A DNA stretch of 64,000 nt from Certhia americana (taxonomy: Eukaryota > Chordata > Aves > Passeriformes > Certhiidae). Of the stretch, positions 10,645-22,612 are shown one piece after another. The stretch is taken from the NCBI GenBank assembly GCA_018697195.1, contig CM031879.1, positions 32,412,184 to 32,476,183 on the forward strand, read 5' to 3'. The first letter of the stretch is position 1. Every line of letters begins with the position of its first letter. The notes under the pieces are model-generated. The model saw only the letters and a program-made list of their open reading frames with translations, searched no databases and was not told the origin of the DNA. The position numbers and the translations under genes are program-made.

Positions 10645-13394
10645 TAGCTGTAGCTTTGTTTTCCCTTTGCCTCTTTGAAGTTTCAGTGCAAGTCCAACAT
10701 TTTTGCATAACACAAACATCAAAGCCATTTCTCACTGCTGTACTCATTTCACCATGTTCACACAGTGAGCCTCAGCTTTCCTGCTGGAGACAGAGGGTGC
10801 TCAGTGAGCAGCAGTCAGGTGTCACCCCCATGACAGGTGGTCCTGTCACATTTTCTGAAGTGGACGTTCATCAATGAGAGAGCTGTTTTGTAGCTTACCC
10901 TGCTTGGCAACTGAAATAATTCAGTTGTGGTTAAAGCCTGAGTCAGTGTGCTTAGACTTGAGTTTGTAAACTTCATCTGAGAAAGCAATTCTGAGTCAGA
11001 GTTTGTAAAGTCCAAAGCTGGAATTTAAAAAGGGTTTCTAAGCATCCTAGCACTTGGCTCATCCAACTGTGACACTTATAAAATTGCCTTTAAGATTTGA
11101 AAGACTTTTCCAAGGGTCTGTGCAGAGTGCTTTGCCCAGGACAGCCCTCAACTGATGGCCCTGTCTACACTGCTCACAGATGGCATTGCTTTTGGCTACC
11201 CTGGGAGGCTGGCGCTCCTCCAGCACTTCTGGCTTCCTCAAGGTACAAAGAACACTTCACAGACAAAACCACTGAGACATGTTGCTAAGGAGAAACTAAA
11301 CATTTGTGTCTCAAGGGCCATACACACTGCACAGGAGACAGCACTGCTCCTTGCCTGGGTGTCAGTCCTGTGAGCAGTACTTTCCTGCTGGACCTGCTCC
11401 TCCACAGACACCTCCCAGTCCTGCCAGCACCCATCTCTGTGCCCTGTTGGGATGGGCCAGCAGCTCTCATTCCTCCAGAGCTAGCCCATTGCTGCCTACA
11501 GCTCCATGGGCAAATTTCTTGCCAAAAGGCAGTGAACAGCTGGTCTGGTGCTTCCAAGGTGAAGTTGCTGCCATAGGGTACCCATAGGGGCAGGGTGCCA
11601 CAGCCCACTGTATGGGCCAAGCTGTGCACCTGGAAAGGGGTGGCACTGGCCCTGCTCCCCGTGGGGTGCTCCTGTCCCTAACCATGTGTGCAGGCAGGGA
11701 CATTTTCCCCGTCCTTTGGTGCATAGTAGAGTCAAAGTGTGAAGCTTAGGCAAGTGCTCTCATGCTGCAGGAGGAGGAGGGATGTTCTCCCTACCGTGGG
11801 ACTGGTAGCATCAGGCAGGGCAGCTTAGCACCTGTCAGGGTGGGATGTGAGGAAGCTGTAACACACTGTTCCATTGGCACAGGGGGGAATGTTTCAAATC
11901 ACAAGCGTTTGCAGATGGCCTGTCTTAATTAGCTTTGACAAGTACCTAAGTTACTTTAAGTTGCGCCACAAACGGGATCCTGAAGCTTTCATTTTTGTCA
12001 CTTTTAAATAAAGCTTTTTCCCTCCTCCTGCTACAGCATTTCCATGTTTTGTCCATATAAGGCTCTTGAGAAGAAATAAGCTCTTTACGTAGCTTAGGAG
12101 CTATATTTTGATTGACTAAACGATTTATAATTAGGAGGTAGCTTCTGCCAGTGCTCTTCATATGTTGATTGAGAAGTGCCTGCAGCAAATCAATGCCAGC
12201 AGAGCTGACAGAAAAGCACACTAGTGCCTTCTCAAAGCAAATACTTTGCAACAACAAATTTCCTCCTTTCTCATAGTGACTCAGACAAATTATCTTTATG
12301 GCCAATGACTACAGGAGTTACAGGTGTTCACTCCAAAGGCCATTAGCAGAATACTTACCATGCAGTTATTGATGGTCTATTATGTGGGAGTAGTGGTGCT
12401 GGTAGCCTTCGAGCCCCTGAAAGAACTCTGTGAAAAGAAGCTGAAGGCATGTGTGCCTCATCTTTGAAGGATGCAAAGCAAAAGCCCTTCCTCACCTGGT
12501 GGAAGACACTTGATCTGATTGCCAAAAAGGTGGTTCTGATTGGTGGCAAGATTAGAAACAAAAAGAAATGGCTGCTATGGGCCTTTGAGGAGATACAAAT
12601 GAGGTTAGCCAGGAAGGTATTGGGCACACCATCCATCTCAGCTGCAGCAAGAGGATCAATATAGGACTGTTTATTCCCAATATTTTGGTTTTCCCTTGGC
12701 TGAAGAGGATCTCTGTCTGCTGAGGTGGACTTTGTCTTAGGTGGATCTTGTGAGGCATGTGCTGGGCAGACAAATTTCCCTTTTATACAAAGCTGAGGAA
12801 ATCCTTGTGAGCTACTGTCTGTAGATGGGCAGGTTGAAGAGACAGGGAGCGTGGTGGTTGCAAAAAAGTGCAATAAGTAATAAATAAGGGATTACTTTTC
12901 TTCCTCTTGGTGATTTCATCCAACTCTCTATTGCATTGGACTTTGGTATCAAAACATGGCTGGAGCCATGAGTGCCCTATGTATAAAAAAAAAATAGATA
13001 CAAGCCACATGAACTCAGTAGGTTGTCAATAGAAATTACGTGTAGAGTGCTATTTAATTTCCCTCATGGATCACAGCTTTCAGAGTTTTGTATTTGTATA
13101 TTTCTTTTCTGTCTTCCAACCAAGACAAGAAAATTCTTCTGGGAGCCTAGGGCCTAAAGCGCCCTGTCACAGCAGAAATAATTTCATAAAATCCCGTATC
13201 TAAATGTACTGTTTACTACAAAAGTAGTTAGCTTACTAGCACCTACTGCTTCTGTTGAAGGACTGCTATACAACACCGTTTCTCTGAGAGTTAGAAATGT
13301 GTTTTTAGCCTAAAATAGCTGCTGATTTTTTTCATGCTATTTGTTCTTATGCCAACATTGTCTTATGGCTTGAATGATTCTTCTGCCGTGTTGG

Positions 13395-13690
13395 TATTTG
13401 GAAATATATTTATAAAGTGTAATCATATCCCCCTCAGCCATGCCTTTGCTAGGCTAGTGCTATTAAGCTATATTTGTCTCATCAGTAAAACTAACCCCCT
13501 ATGCTTGTCCTACTAGATGCCTGCACCTGTTCTAGCTTCAGTTCAGCTTTCTTAGAGCCGTGGCTGGCATCCTGCTAGTAGTCCCACCCAGGATATACAT
13601 AGTAGAAAAAACACCCCTCCCTGCCCACTGCCATACTTCACCCAGAGCATCCTAGGATTTCTCTACTCTGTGTCATTCCAGAAGCTCCAT
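13395..13690 (-). mobile_element. Old, diverged CR1-type LINE fragment
   Basis: Read on the minus strand, this resembles the 3' half of a diverged CR1. On the + strand the recognisable landmarks are GTAATCATATCCCCCTCAGC (about 13421-13440), CACCTGTTCTAGCTTCAGTT (about 13525-13545), and a stretch near 13590-13615 like the 'GGATTTATATAGTGG' region of turtle and archosaur CR1 elements. It has no intact frame and the edges are approximate. The match is from memory of the family and would need a RepeatMasker alignment. Confidence 0.55.
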
Positions 13691-15934
13691 TCAGGCCATT
13701 CTTCAGTTATTTGTCTGCTCCCCTGCCTCTCCTTCCTTGTGCTGAGCACAGATGATGGATACAAGTTACCGTAAAATTTCTCTTGGCTAGTATGTATCTA
13801 CTTGGCTTTGTTCGATTGGATTTTGGTTGCCATATTGTGAGAAATCAAACCTCATGATTCTCATGAGTATATGTGATTTGAGCAGCTGGAACTTTTAGGA
13901 AAACATTAGAAATTATGTGACTGTAAGGAAAAAATATTCATATTCAGCATTCATTTTTCAGAGATACTTTTTGGATGTGATGCAGTTGGCTCTAATCAAT
14001 ATTGGTACATCAAAGTGTTGCCATTACACCAGAAAAAACCCTTATGTTGCTAAGTCTCTTGACTTCAGCTGGTGTTTTTCCTCAAATCCTCTCTCCTAGA
14101 ATTGTTATTAAATTTTCTAACTTTTACTGAAATAAGTTTCTAGTTTCAGAAAGAACTATGCTGTAAACCCCAACTCCAGAGAACAATTCCTATGAACTTA
14201 AAAGGGACAGATTACAAAAATAAAGCAGGTTAAAGTACTAGACTACTGAATTTGCAGGACATGTAGCAATAGTGCTAAGGTTTTCAGAGCATTTAGTTAC
14301 CAGAGGATATGAACTAATGCGATTTGACCTAAAAATTCCATTTTTCTGCACATTTAATTGAGAGTTGCTTCATGGAGAGGCATCAAGTCAGAAGTGGTGG
14401 GACTTGCTGAGCCATACCTGTCTATCTTGCATTGTCTTATGCTGAGGGCTCAGGTACACTCTTCTACTCTAAAAAGACACAAAGAAGGAAGATGATAAGA
14501 ATAAAGCAACCACAGAAATCAGGAAATATTTATAATTGCTGTGATGAGTTTAGTATTTGTGAGGAACTGATAATGAGACTGAGCTTCGCAATGCATGCTC
14601 CTACCATGGCTCATGAGAAAGCCACACATGACCTGGCCCCTGCCTCTGGCAATTGCCACTCCTATGTCACTCGTGAAAGGGTTGCAGCTGGTGAGAAGGG
14701 TTGGATATGCTGAGTTTCAGGCTTGAGTAGGAGTCATAAATGAGTTTAAGACAAGACGTGAGGGCTTGTCTTCACAGGTGGTATGTTTAGATGGTATTGA
14801 GCCTTACTGCTGTCTGTGCTATACTATGTTCATCCCAAATGTAGGGATTTCTCTAAAAAATACAAAGATGCATTGATGACCAGGTGGAAGCTTCAGTGTA
14901 GGTGTTCACTGCCTGTTCTCTTTATACTGTTTAAAAGTAAACCAAGAATGGAGTTTTATTGCAAAGAAAAGGCTTCTGCTTGGGATTTTTTTCTGCTTTT
15001 TCCTTCAATACAAAGTTTCCTGGACAAGCTAAGAGAATGCAATGAATGCAAGCACAAGACAATATTACGGATGACTGAATTAAAATTGAAAAAAAACCTG
15101 CAACCATTTCTCAAGCACATTTTGAATATTTATTTTATAATATTATCAAAAGCAGGAATTTTTAAATCTTAGGTTTTATTTTGGTTTTATTCCCGCACTT
15201 TACAAGTTTTTTCATTCCTTTTCAGCTCTTCCTGCTTTTTTCTTTTTTTTTTTTTCCCACTGGAACCTGGAGAATGAAGAAAACAGATTAAAAGTGAAAG
15301 ATGAAAACAGATTAAAAGCGAAAGAAATCAGAGGAAGTCAGTTTAAACATGAAACTAAAAACCCTGCAAAAATTTTGCATAGAGCTTTTATTTTCAGCCA
15401 CACAGAAAATTTCCTGGGTAAAAAAATCAGTTAAACAAATGAAGCATATCTACATTTGGATTTTCTGTACAGAGAGGTTTTATCTGGCTAAAACTCAAAT
15501 CCTATTAAGATTTTATTGTCTGTTTAGCTTAATACACATAAACATTTCTTATTGCCAGGGTGGATTAGAAATCATGTTCAAAGGGCTTCTGTAAAGCTTC
15601 TAATTGCTCTGAGATGTCACAATAAGGACCTTAAGCCCAAAAGAATTCCCTTTGTATGGTAACAGGAAAACATAATATTATGGTCTGGCTTCATGACTGA
15701 CAGAGGCAATGACAACCAAGGCCTGTAAGTCAATATTCATCCAAGGGTTTGCTTTATTTTTCAAGGAGGGCTTAGAGAGCTTGCAGGTGCATTTGCTTCC
15801 CAAATATACTGTTTAGATAAATCAGTTTAGGAGAATAAAGGTGTTTCTACTTTACAATGAGCATCGCCAGGTGCAACTAAATTCTGGTCCAAGGTTAGAG
15901 TAGATTTTGGTTTTCTCATTATTTGTCCACTTAA

Positions 15935-15962
15935 TTTTTTTTCTTTTATTTTTCTTTTTTTC

Positions 15963-15993
<31 letters not shown>
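15935..15993. repeat. T-rich polypyrimidine tract
   Basis: About 59 bases of T with scattered C and one A, ending in a T21 run. The complementary strand encodes only a lysine-rich shadow frame. Confidence 0.85.
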
Positions 15994-16502
15994 CTGCCTT
16001 TCATACAAAAGTTATAAGGAAAAAAAATCAAGTTGACTTTAGCCTTCAAAATGGGCCAGGGCCAGGCTTGTAAAGCAACCTGCTCTAGGAGCTGGCTGGT
16101 TTGTGTACATTGGGTGTTGCAAAAAGCCAGGGTGGAGGAGGAACATGGTTTGGTTACTGACAGCTGCTGTCCAGCTGATGTAATTCAGTAATAGCCAGTG
16201 ACAGGCAGAAACTATAGAAGACACAAATGATAATTCTTTGGGGAGCTCCAGAGATAAATAATTCATCAAAATGAATTTTATAGTAGGGGTCAAAAGAAAT
16301 TGAAGACAGCCCGAGTATTAACTCTCTGAGGGAGAAATTGACAGATTCTTTATGTACAAACTATGCAGGGGAGAAATACAGGCAAATTAGATGTAAATGA
16401 AGAATACAACATTATTCCTACTACCTGGAACCAAAGTAAGAGAGACATGGAAAATTAAAAAAAAGGAAGCGTGTTATTAAGGAAGTGTCAATAACTGAAA
16501 CT

Positions 16503-16541
16503 GGTGCTGGGTAACAGTGCCAGAGAGGTGCTGGGTAACAG
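16503..16541. repeat. 15-bp direct repeat at 24-bp period
   Basis: GGTGCTGGGTAACAG is present at 16503-16517 and at 16527-16541. This suggests a small tandem duplication with a partial second unit. Confidence 0.8.
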
Positions 16542-17007
16542 CAAAGGAAAGTGAGTTGTCCCAGGTCCATACTGTTGTACAATGTATGTATCATATAATC
16601 ACAGCACAAGAATGTCTTCTTACTAATCAGCTCAGTCACTTGCCCACAGTTAGAAGCCAGTTCATCTGCCCAAAATATTTCATGTGTCTGGAGAAGGACA
16701 GGTCTGTCTGTGAGGGATGGACAGAAGTGCTGGTGTGAGACAGCAATGAATGAAGTTCTGGCTCCCACAGATGCCAGGGACTAACCCATGGGGTGACTAA
16801 AGCCATTCCCTGCTGGGTGGGCTAAGTCACCCTGCATCACCTGGCACCACTCTAGCTGCACACCGAAGGCTGGTTTTCCAGGAGAAAAGCCATCATGCCC
16901 CATGCAGCTCAGACTGCTTTTAAAAGCATTTCTTGATGAAGCTGTTCTTGGTGATGCACAAAGTGACTGTTTTTTCCATATCCCAGGCTATAATTCTGCA
17001 ACTGTTT

Positions 17008-17069
17008 GTATTTGGGTTTTATGTTTGCCTTGCTTTGTGTATTTGGGTTTTATGTTTGCCTTGCTTTGT
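17008..17069. repeat. Perfect 31-bp tandem duplication
   Basis: Two identical, adjacent 31-bp units at 17008-17038 and 17039-17069, each starting GTATTTGGGTTTTATG. The absence of mismatches suggests a recent event. Confidence 0.9.
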
Positions 17070-20000
17070 GAACTCTGACTAGTCAAATAACTTCATCCAG
17101 ACCAAACTTGGTATTTGAATAAACATGGGTTTAGGAATGAGTTGTTATAAGACTCTGAAAATGGCATGTTGCTTATGTACAGCACACAATTTTCCACCTA
17201 GTCTTCTATTTTCAAAAATGGTCTCTAATTTTGTGTATCCAAATTTAGTCTCCTGGAGGCTGACTTTCAGAGGTCTTGCCTGCCCCCAAGTTTGAGCATG
17301 TATACTTCACAGTACCCAGAACAGCTTCTCCAGACCAATCTGCTTTGTTGCAGCCCATGTTTTGTGCTATTCTGGATTCATATTTTTTCATTGTCTGAGA
17401 ACTGCTGTCTGTGACATATAAAATATTTTCCACACTCTTAGTTTTGTGTTCTCTAAATCTGTGAAACTTTCTTTCCTGGAAACTTTAATATTGTCGTAGA
17501 TCAAAGGTTTCCTTCCTATCCAGACCCAGAAAAAAAACCCAAAATACTTTTATTTTCCTTCATAATCACATATAGACTACAAGTATGAGAGTAAAAGGAG
17601 AGATGCTTTAACTACTTCAATTACTTAGCTGAGTAACTCAGAGAAAATCTCCTTTCAGCAAAATGGGGGAGGAGAATCAGAAAATGAACTACTGAAAATG
17701 TTACAGTTTTTTGTATGCTGACTTTGTCAAAGGCTGGGAGTTTGCTGCTTTCTCTTTCCCCTCTTGCATGCTTGCACCTTTTCACAGGGAGGCATTTCTC
17801 TTTTCTGATCTGATAACAAGTTAAAATGTAATTCTCTCTCTTACTTGCAGGGATTTTGCTGTGATTTAGGGAAAAAAGGATGTTCTTGTGGTAATGTACC
17901 AGTTTCCAAAAATAAACAAGAGAATACTATGGTGAATTGTGCTGATCGCAGGATTAATGCTCAGTGCTATTACTAGATTCCTGCTGGGTGCAGGTAGCAT
18001 TAAAAGAGGCTGGAAAACCTCAAGGGACTCTGTAGGGGTTTTTACCTCTTTAAGACATAAAAGCCTGCCTTTCCTGTCAGTTATATGCAATTGCCAGACC
18101 CAGATGAGAAGCAATGACATGACAAATAAATGCCTGCAGCACATCATGGGACCAGCCTGTGGCTAAAAGCTGGTGTCCAGTGAGAGCAACCAAGCTGCCG
18201 TTTTTACCCTGAATTCTTCAAGATCACTCCATTTAATCCACTAGGTAGAGTCAGCATCACTTCCCTGGCAATACAGCCTAGAAAACAAAGATGGAGGAAA
18301 AGCTGCTGCACCGTTTTTCAGAAAGCAGGAAGCAGCTGAAGCCTCTGCAAGGGATGTCAGCTGCTGATGAAGAGGAGCATGTTTTCTTGACTGAGCAAGC
18401 AGCAGAGCATGAGAAGCAGAGTGCGTACACAGTCGCTTGTTGGGAGCCTACCAGTGAGCTTTTCTCAAGGCTTTTCATGCAATAAACCCAGCATTGATTG
18501 ACAATTTTGCAGATGTATGTGCAGGCAAAGAGTAGGAACTATCAGCTCTTATAACCATGAGGGAGCACAGTGCCAGCTTTTGCCCATCTCCTGTGATTCC
18601 CTGTGGTGTCTGTTGTCTGTGTGCCCCATTAATTCACACTCCCTTTGAAGAACAAGGGATGAGGGTTAGAGCCATCCTGGTTGAACACCGGGTGGTGGCA
18701 GGATCCTGCATTGCATGGGGCAGGGGTTAAGGTCCCCCCTAGCAGCTCCATTCCATAGGACTGGCCACAACCTACACTGCTCTCCTGCTCCTCAGCTTGG
18801 CCAGGGAGCCCTCAGACAAGCAGGCACTGAACCACTACTTGTAAATAAACCAAAACAAGCAGAAATAAGCCAGGAACATGTGTTGGAGGAGGAAATGGTC
18901 TGGCCTCAGTGTGAGATGGTCTAGAGTGAGAAATGGCAGGCAGAAAGATGCTTCTGTGGTCAGTGGGAGGCAGGTATCCTCCAATCAGGACCCCCAACCC
19001 ATGTGCAGGGAATCCTGGAGGACACGGACTATGTCCAGTCCACAGTAAAAATCCCCAAATGCTTACAATGCAAGCAAAGCATTCCCAGCAGCCACAGGTT
19101 ACTGCTGAACCATGGCTCTTGCTAACAGGGAGAATTCCACTACAGAATTATAACAGAGGAAACAAGGTGTTTTCTCATTTTCCCACTCCATATCTAGATA
19201 CTCTCTCCTTTCCTTTACTTGTAGGGGGAAAATAAAATGCTGCTCTCCCTTTTCAGGGCCAGATACATAGATATGTACTGGCTCTTCCTTGACGCAGCAC
19301 AGGATTAATCTTATGTTTCTATATAAGTCTTACTTGCTCTCAGCTCTCTGACTTTTGGTGCCAGTGCAGCAGGTCCCAGTGCCCTCATCAGAGCTGCTGT
19401 AGCATTACCCACACAGAATGCCTTTGAAGTGAGGAGGTGCTTCAGTCCGAGTCCCAGTGCAAAGAGCACCTATCGCAAACCTGATCCTCCCAAGGAATAA
19501 ATCCCTCATGGTGCTCTGCTCTCGCTGCTGGGGTAGTAAAAGAAAGGGATTGCACAAATCCTTTCCCTCTGTGGAGTTTAAATAAGCTGTTCACTTGCTG
19601 ATGTTATCTGGACATTACTGGAGGGCAATTTTGCTAGTCAAATTCTCCAGAGAGATATTTGTTCACTAAGTTGGTGCTAAATAGGGGTGTTAATTTTGAT
19701 TTTTCTGCACTGAGACCACAACAGCCAACCTACAGTATTAAGTGCTTTGATCATTTTTATGGGTGTGCCTTTTCTCCATCCATTTGTCAAGCTTTTGAAA
19801 AAAAAAATAATTTCCATTATTTTCTCTGAAAAACAGGATTAACCTGTAGCAAATTTTTATAGCTAGACTTTGCTCCAAGAATGGGATGTCTGCTCACTTA
19901 GATATGAATACATTGGCAACATGACATGCTGATATGTATAATGATGCAATCTCATGAATTGCTCTCCATAAAGCTTGTCTAACCTTGTACTCTCCATATT

Positions 20001-22376
20001 GATTCTGGGAGTGACAAATTCCATCTGAGGAAGGCAGCACTTTGAGATATTAAAATGTAATTTATGGATACATTTACTGGGGTTCCAGAATTGGTTTCCT
20101 TAAATGTTACAGAGCATATCTGATGCTAGTCCCCTGGGATTTGGAACAATATAGTAAAGTATTATCAATTCCTAGTTCTCTTTGTAATCATTTAATGAAG
20201 GCAGAATGTCCTTTGTTAAATGGGCCCTTTCATTCTCTGGGTGAATTAGGTGCAACTATAATTAAACTTTTCTTTAGAATTGAAATTAAATTAAAATCAT
20301 ATAAATAACAGATTCTTCAGGACTGCTATTTCTAATTAATAAGGTAACCACTCTTGCTGGAATAGATTTTTGATGATGCATTAACTACTCCCAATTCATA
20401 TTACATATTTATCTAAGACAATACATTATGTTTCAAATGTTTAACAGAAGATTCCCTTAAGGAAGGCTCTAATAAAGTACTGTTATAGATATTGAGTAGT
20501 TTTAACTGTACTGCAGATTCTCTCAGTATCTTCTGCTGCTCCTGAAGGCTGCTAAAATAAAAATTCCACATGACAACATGGTGCAATGTTTTATCTGGAA
20601 TGGTGTTCTTGGAGTGCCTTGAAGAAACTGGGTTCTTCAAGTGCCATGCAGAGTGCTAGCACACTGACTTGTGTGGCATGCATACACCACCAACCCCAAT
20701 AGCATTATTTCATTACATTTTTCTTCCCTTCAAGGCTGGTTTGATATGTACTTGAGAGGCTTTGCATGTCATTCTGCAAAGCAATGCCTAGGCTTTGGAC
20801 TGTGTTTCAGAGTAATAAAAGCATTACTCTTTTGTCTTATATTGAACTGTTTGAAAGCATTTATCTGTTAAATCAGACTCCTCCACAGATATCATGCTCA
20901 GCATGTACTTGTTTTCAATGTGAAGGGAAAGTGCTTCATGTGAAGCTTTAAATGTGTAACATCCAATTAGTCTTACCTACTTCTTCATCCCTGTAGTACT
21001 GCCACCAGCATTGGAGTCATGGTGTTCACTGCCCCAGGGTGACAGCACAGGAGCTTGGACAGGCTCCACTTGCTCCACTTGCACCCCAAGTCCAAGCATT
21101 TCCCTTCAGCTTCCCTCAGTCCTTCCAAACCCAACTGGGTGACCTGGTTACAGGTCACTCCATGTGACTTTGGCTTCTCTAATGTAAATGTAAGATGTAA
21201 AACAACAGCCAAAGTAATGAATGTTAGGACATAGCAGTAGGCAATGAATATAATCCTCACTTAGGAGAGGATAAGAATACAGAAAGCAACATTATGGAAG
21301 ATTTTAACCACTTTTTAAAGGTACTGTGATGGTAAGGGTAGTACAAAAAAACCATATGGAATATAATTCTCTTATGGCAAAAAGCAATTTTGGGGACCTT
21401 TCAATCATTCTGATATCTAGTTGCTCATTGCTATCATATGTAAAATGCAGCACAATTATTTCCATGACTTGCGAGGTCCATGCTATTACACTTCTGCAAC
21501 CTGCCTTTACATTTTTGCATAAGAAGTATTTTAAAATATTCAACAGCCAGCACCAATAAAACAATAACCCTCTCTGATTTATTGAAATATATGGAAGTAT
21601 AGAATTTTTATGCCAGAATATATCTGACAAAGTTGTTTTACACCAAACTTAGGCCTTCTTATATGTGGACACACTGTAGACCAGTACAACATGAATCCAA
21701 TGTCAGTAGCAATGAGACAATTGCACACAGCATCTTTTGGTTTTTTATACTCCTTAATTGCAGAAGAAAAGAAAATTCTCTCACCCTTTGAGCACTACAA
21801 TTATTTCAGCAACTGAGCTGGATCTTTTAAGGGAAATGAGAGAAGTAAAACTCTTTCGTGATTTGCTTTTAACAGCTCTGATCTAGGTCCCAGTCAGCCT
21901 TCTGGCACAGATCTTCTGGAATGGATTTCATCATTTAGGGGCTGTCCATGCTGTATTTTGTAGTTAAGGCATTCAGTAACTGTAATTCTGTGAGTCCTGT
22001 ATATAATTTTATATGCATTGTTATTATAACTTGCCATGCAGGTTCGGCATCACTCATGGTGCATCTCACAGGCTGTGATTTGCCCTTGCACTTTACAGAC
22101 CAGCAAGGGGGCAACCTGTCTGGATAGATTCTGACAACAGCCATGTCTGTGCAAAAGAGCCATGTAAAAGTGACAAAATTCACTCCATCTGACATAATCT
22201 TTGAACCTTCCAGGAGAAAATAGCTTTCTAGGACCTTCTTGTCATGTAACTGCCTTTGGACTGGAAAAGTGCTCTCCAGTGCTGTGATTCTCAAAGAGAT
22301 GCTTTCCTGTAGGAAAGTCCCAATATCCCCAAGCTGTCTACTTTAGGCCTAGGTAATTTTATCATGACTCTTCAGG

Positions 22377-22612
22377 AAATCATAGAAGAAGACAATAATT
22401 TATGTTGGATGGACCTTTGCCAATCCCCTGCTCAGACCTTGTTCAACTTAGATCACATTGCTCATTTGTTTTGTTGGGTTTTGAATATCTTCAAGGATGG
22501 AGGCTCTACAACCCCTCTGGATACCCAGCCTAGTGTTTGTTCATCCTGTGGTGATTTTCCCCCCCTAATATCTAGTTAGAATTTCTTTTGTTTCAACTCA
22601 TGTCCACTGTTT
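22377..22612 (-). mobile_element. CR1 LINE 3'-end fragment
   Basis: On the + strand this reads as the reverse complement of a CR1 tail. ATCATAGAAGAAG begins it, followed by a diverged 'TTGGATGGACCTTT', then 'CCAATCCCCTGCTCAGACC', 'TTCAAGGATGGAGGCTCTAC' and 'CTAATATCTAGTTAGAATTT', all in the usual CR1 order. It is 5'-truncated and degraded, without a coding frame. Edges are good to about 15 bases. Confidence 0.75.

Larger units (their letters stand above)
7406..13394. other. Intergenic, downstream of DYRK2
   Basis: No gene recognised. The stretch holds a paired direct repeat (8074-8116), a short imperfect hairpin (8279-8322), a TG/TA-rich microsatellite (10515-10568), an A21 run (10624-10644) and a GC-elevated stretch at about 11100-11750 in which open frames on both strands are compositional. 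The minus-strand open frame at 12355-12873 lacks an early ATG and family resemblance, so I do not call it. Confidence 0.6.
13691..22376. other. Intergenic, no gene recognised
   Basis: AT-rich sequence. It contains a polypyrimidine tract (15935-15993), a 24-bp-period short duplication (16503-16541), a 31-bp tandem duplication (17008-17069), a small ATG frame (18291-18485) and an AT-rich stretch around 19560-20330 that looks like conserved noncoding sequence. Other open frames are short and unremarkable. Confidence 0.6.

Noticed and set aside
12355..12873. Minus-strand open frame of 172 codons
   Set aside because: It opens at TTG rather than ATG, has Ser/Pro-rich composition without a domain, and overlaps open frames on the other strand. 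It fits chance.
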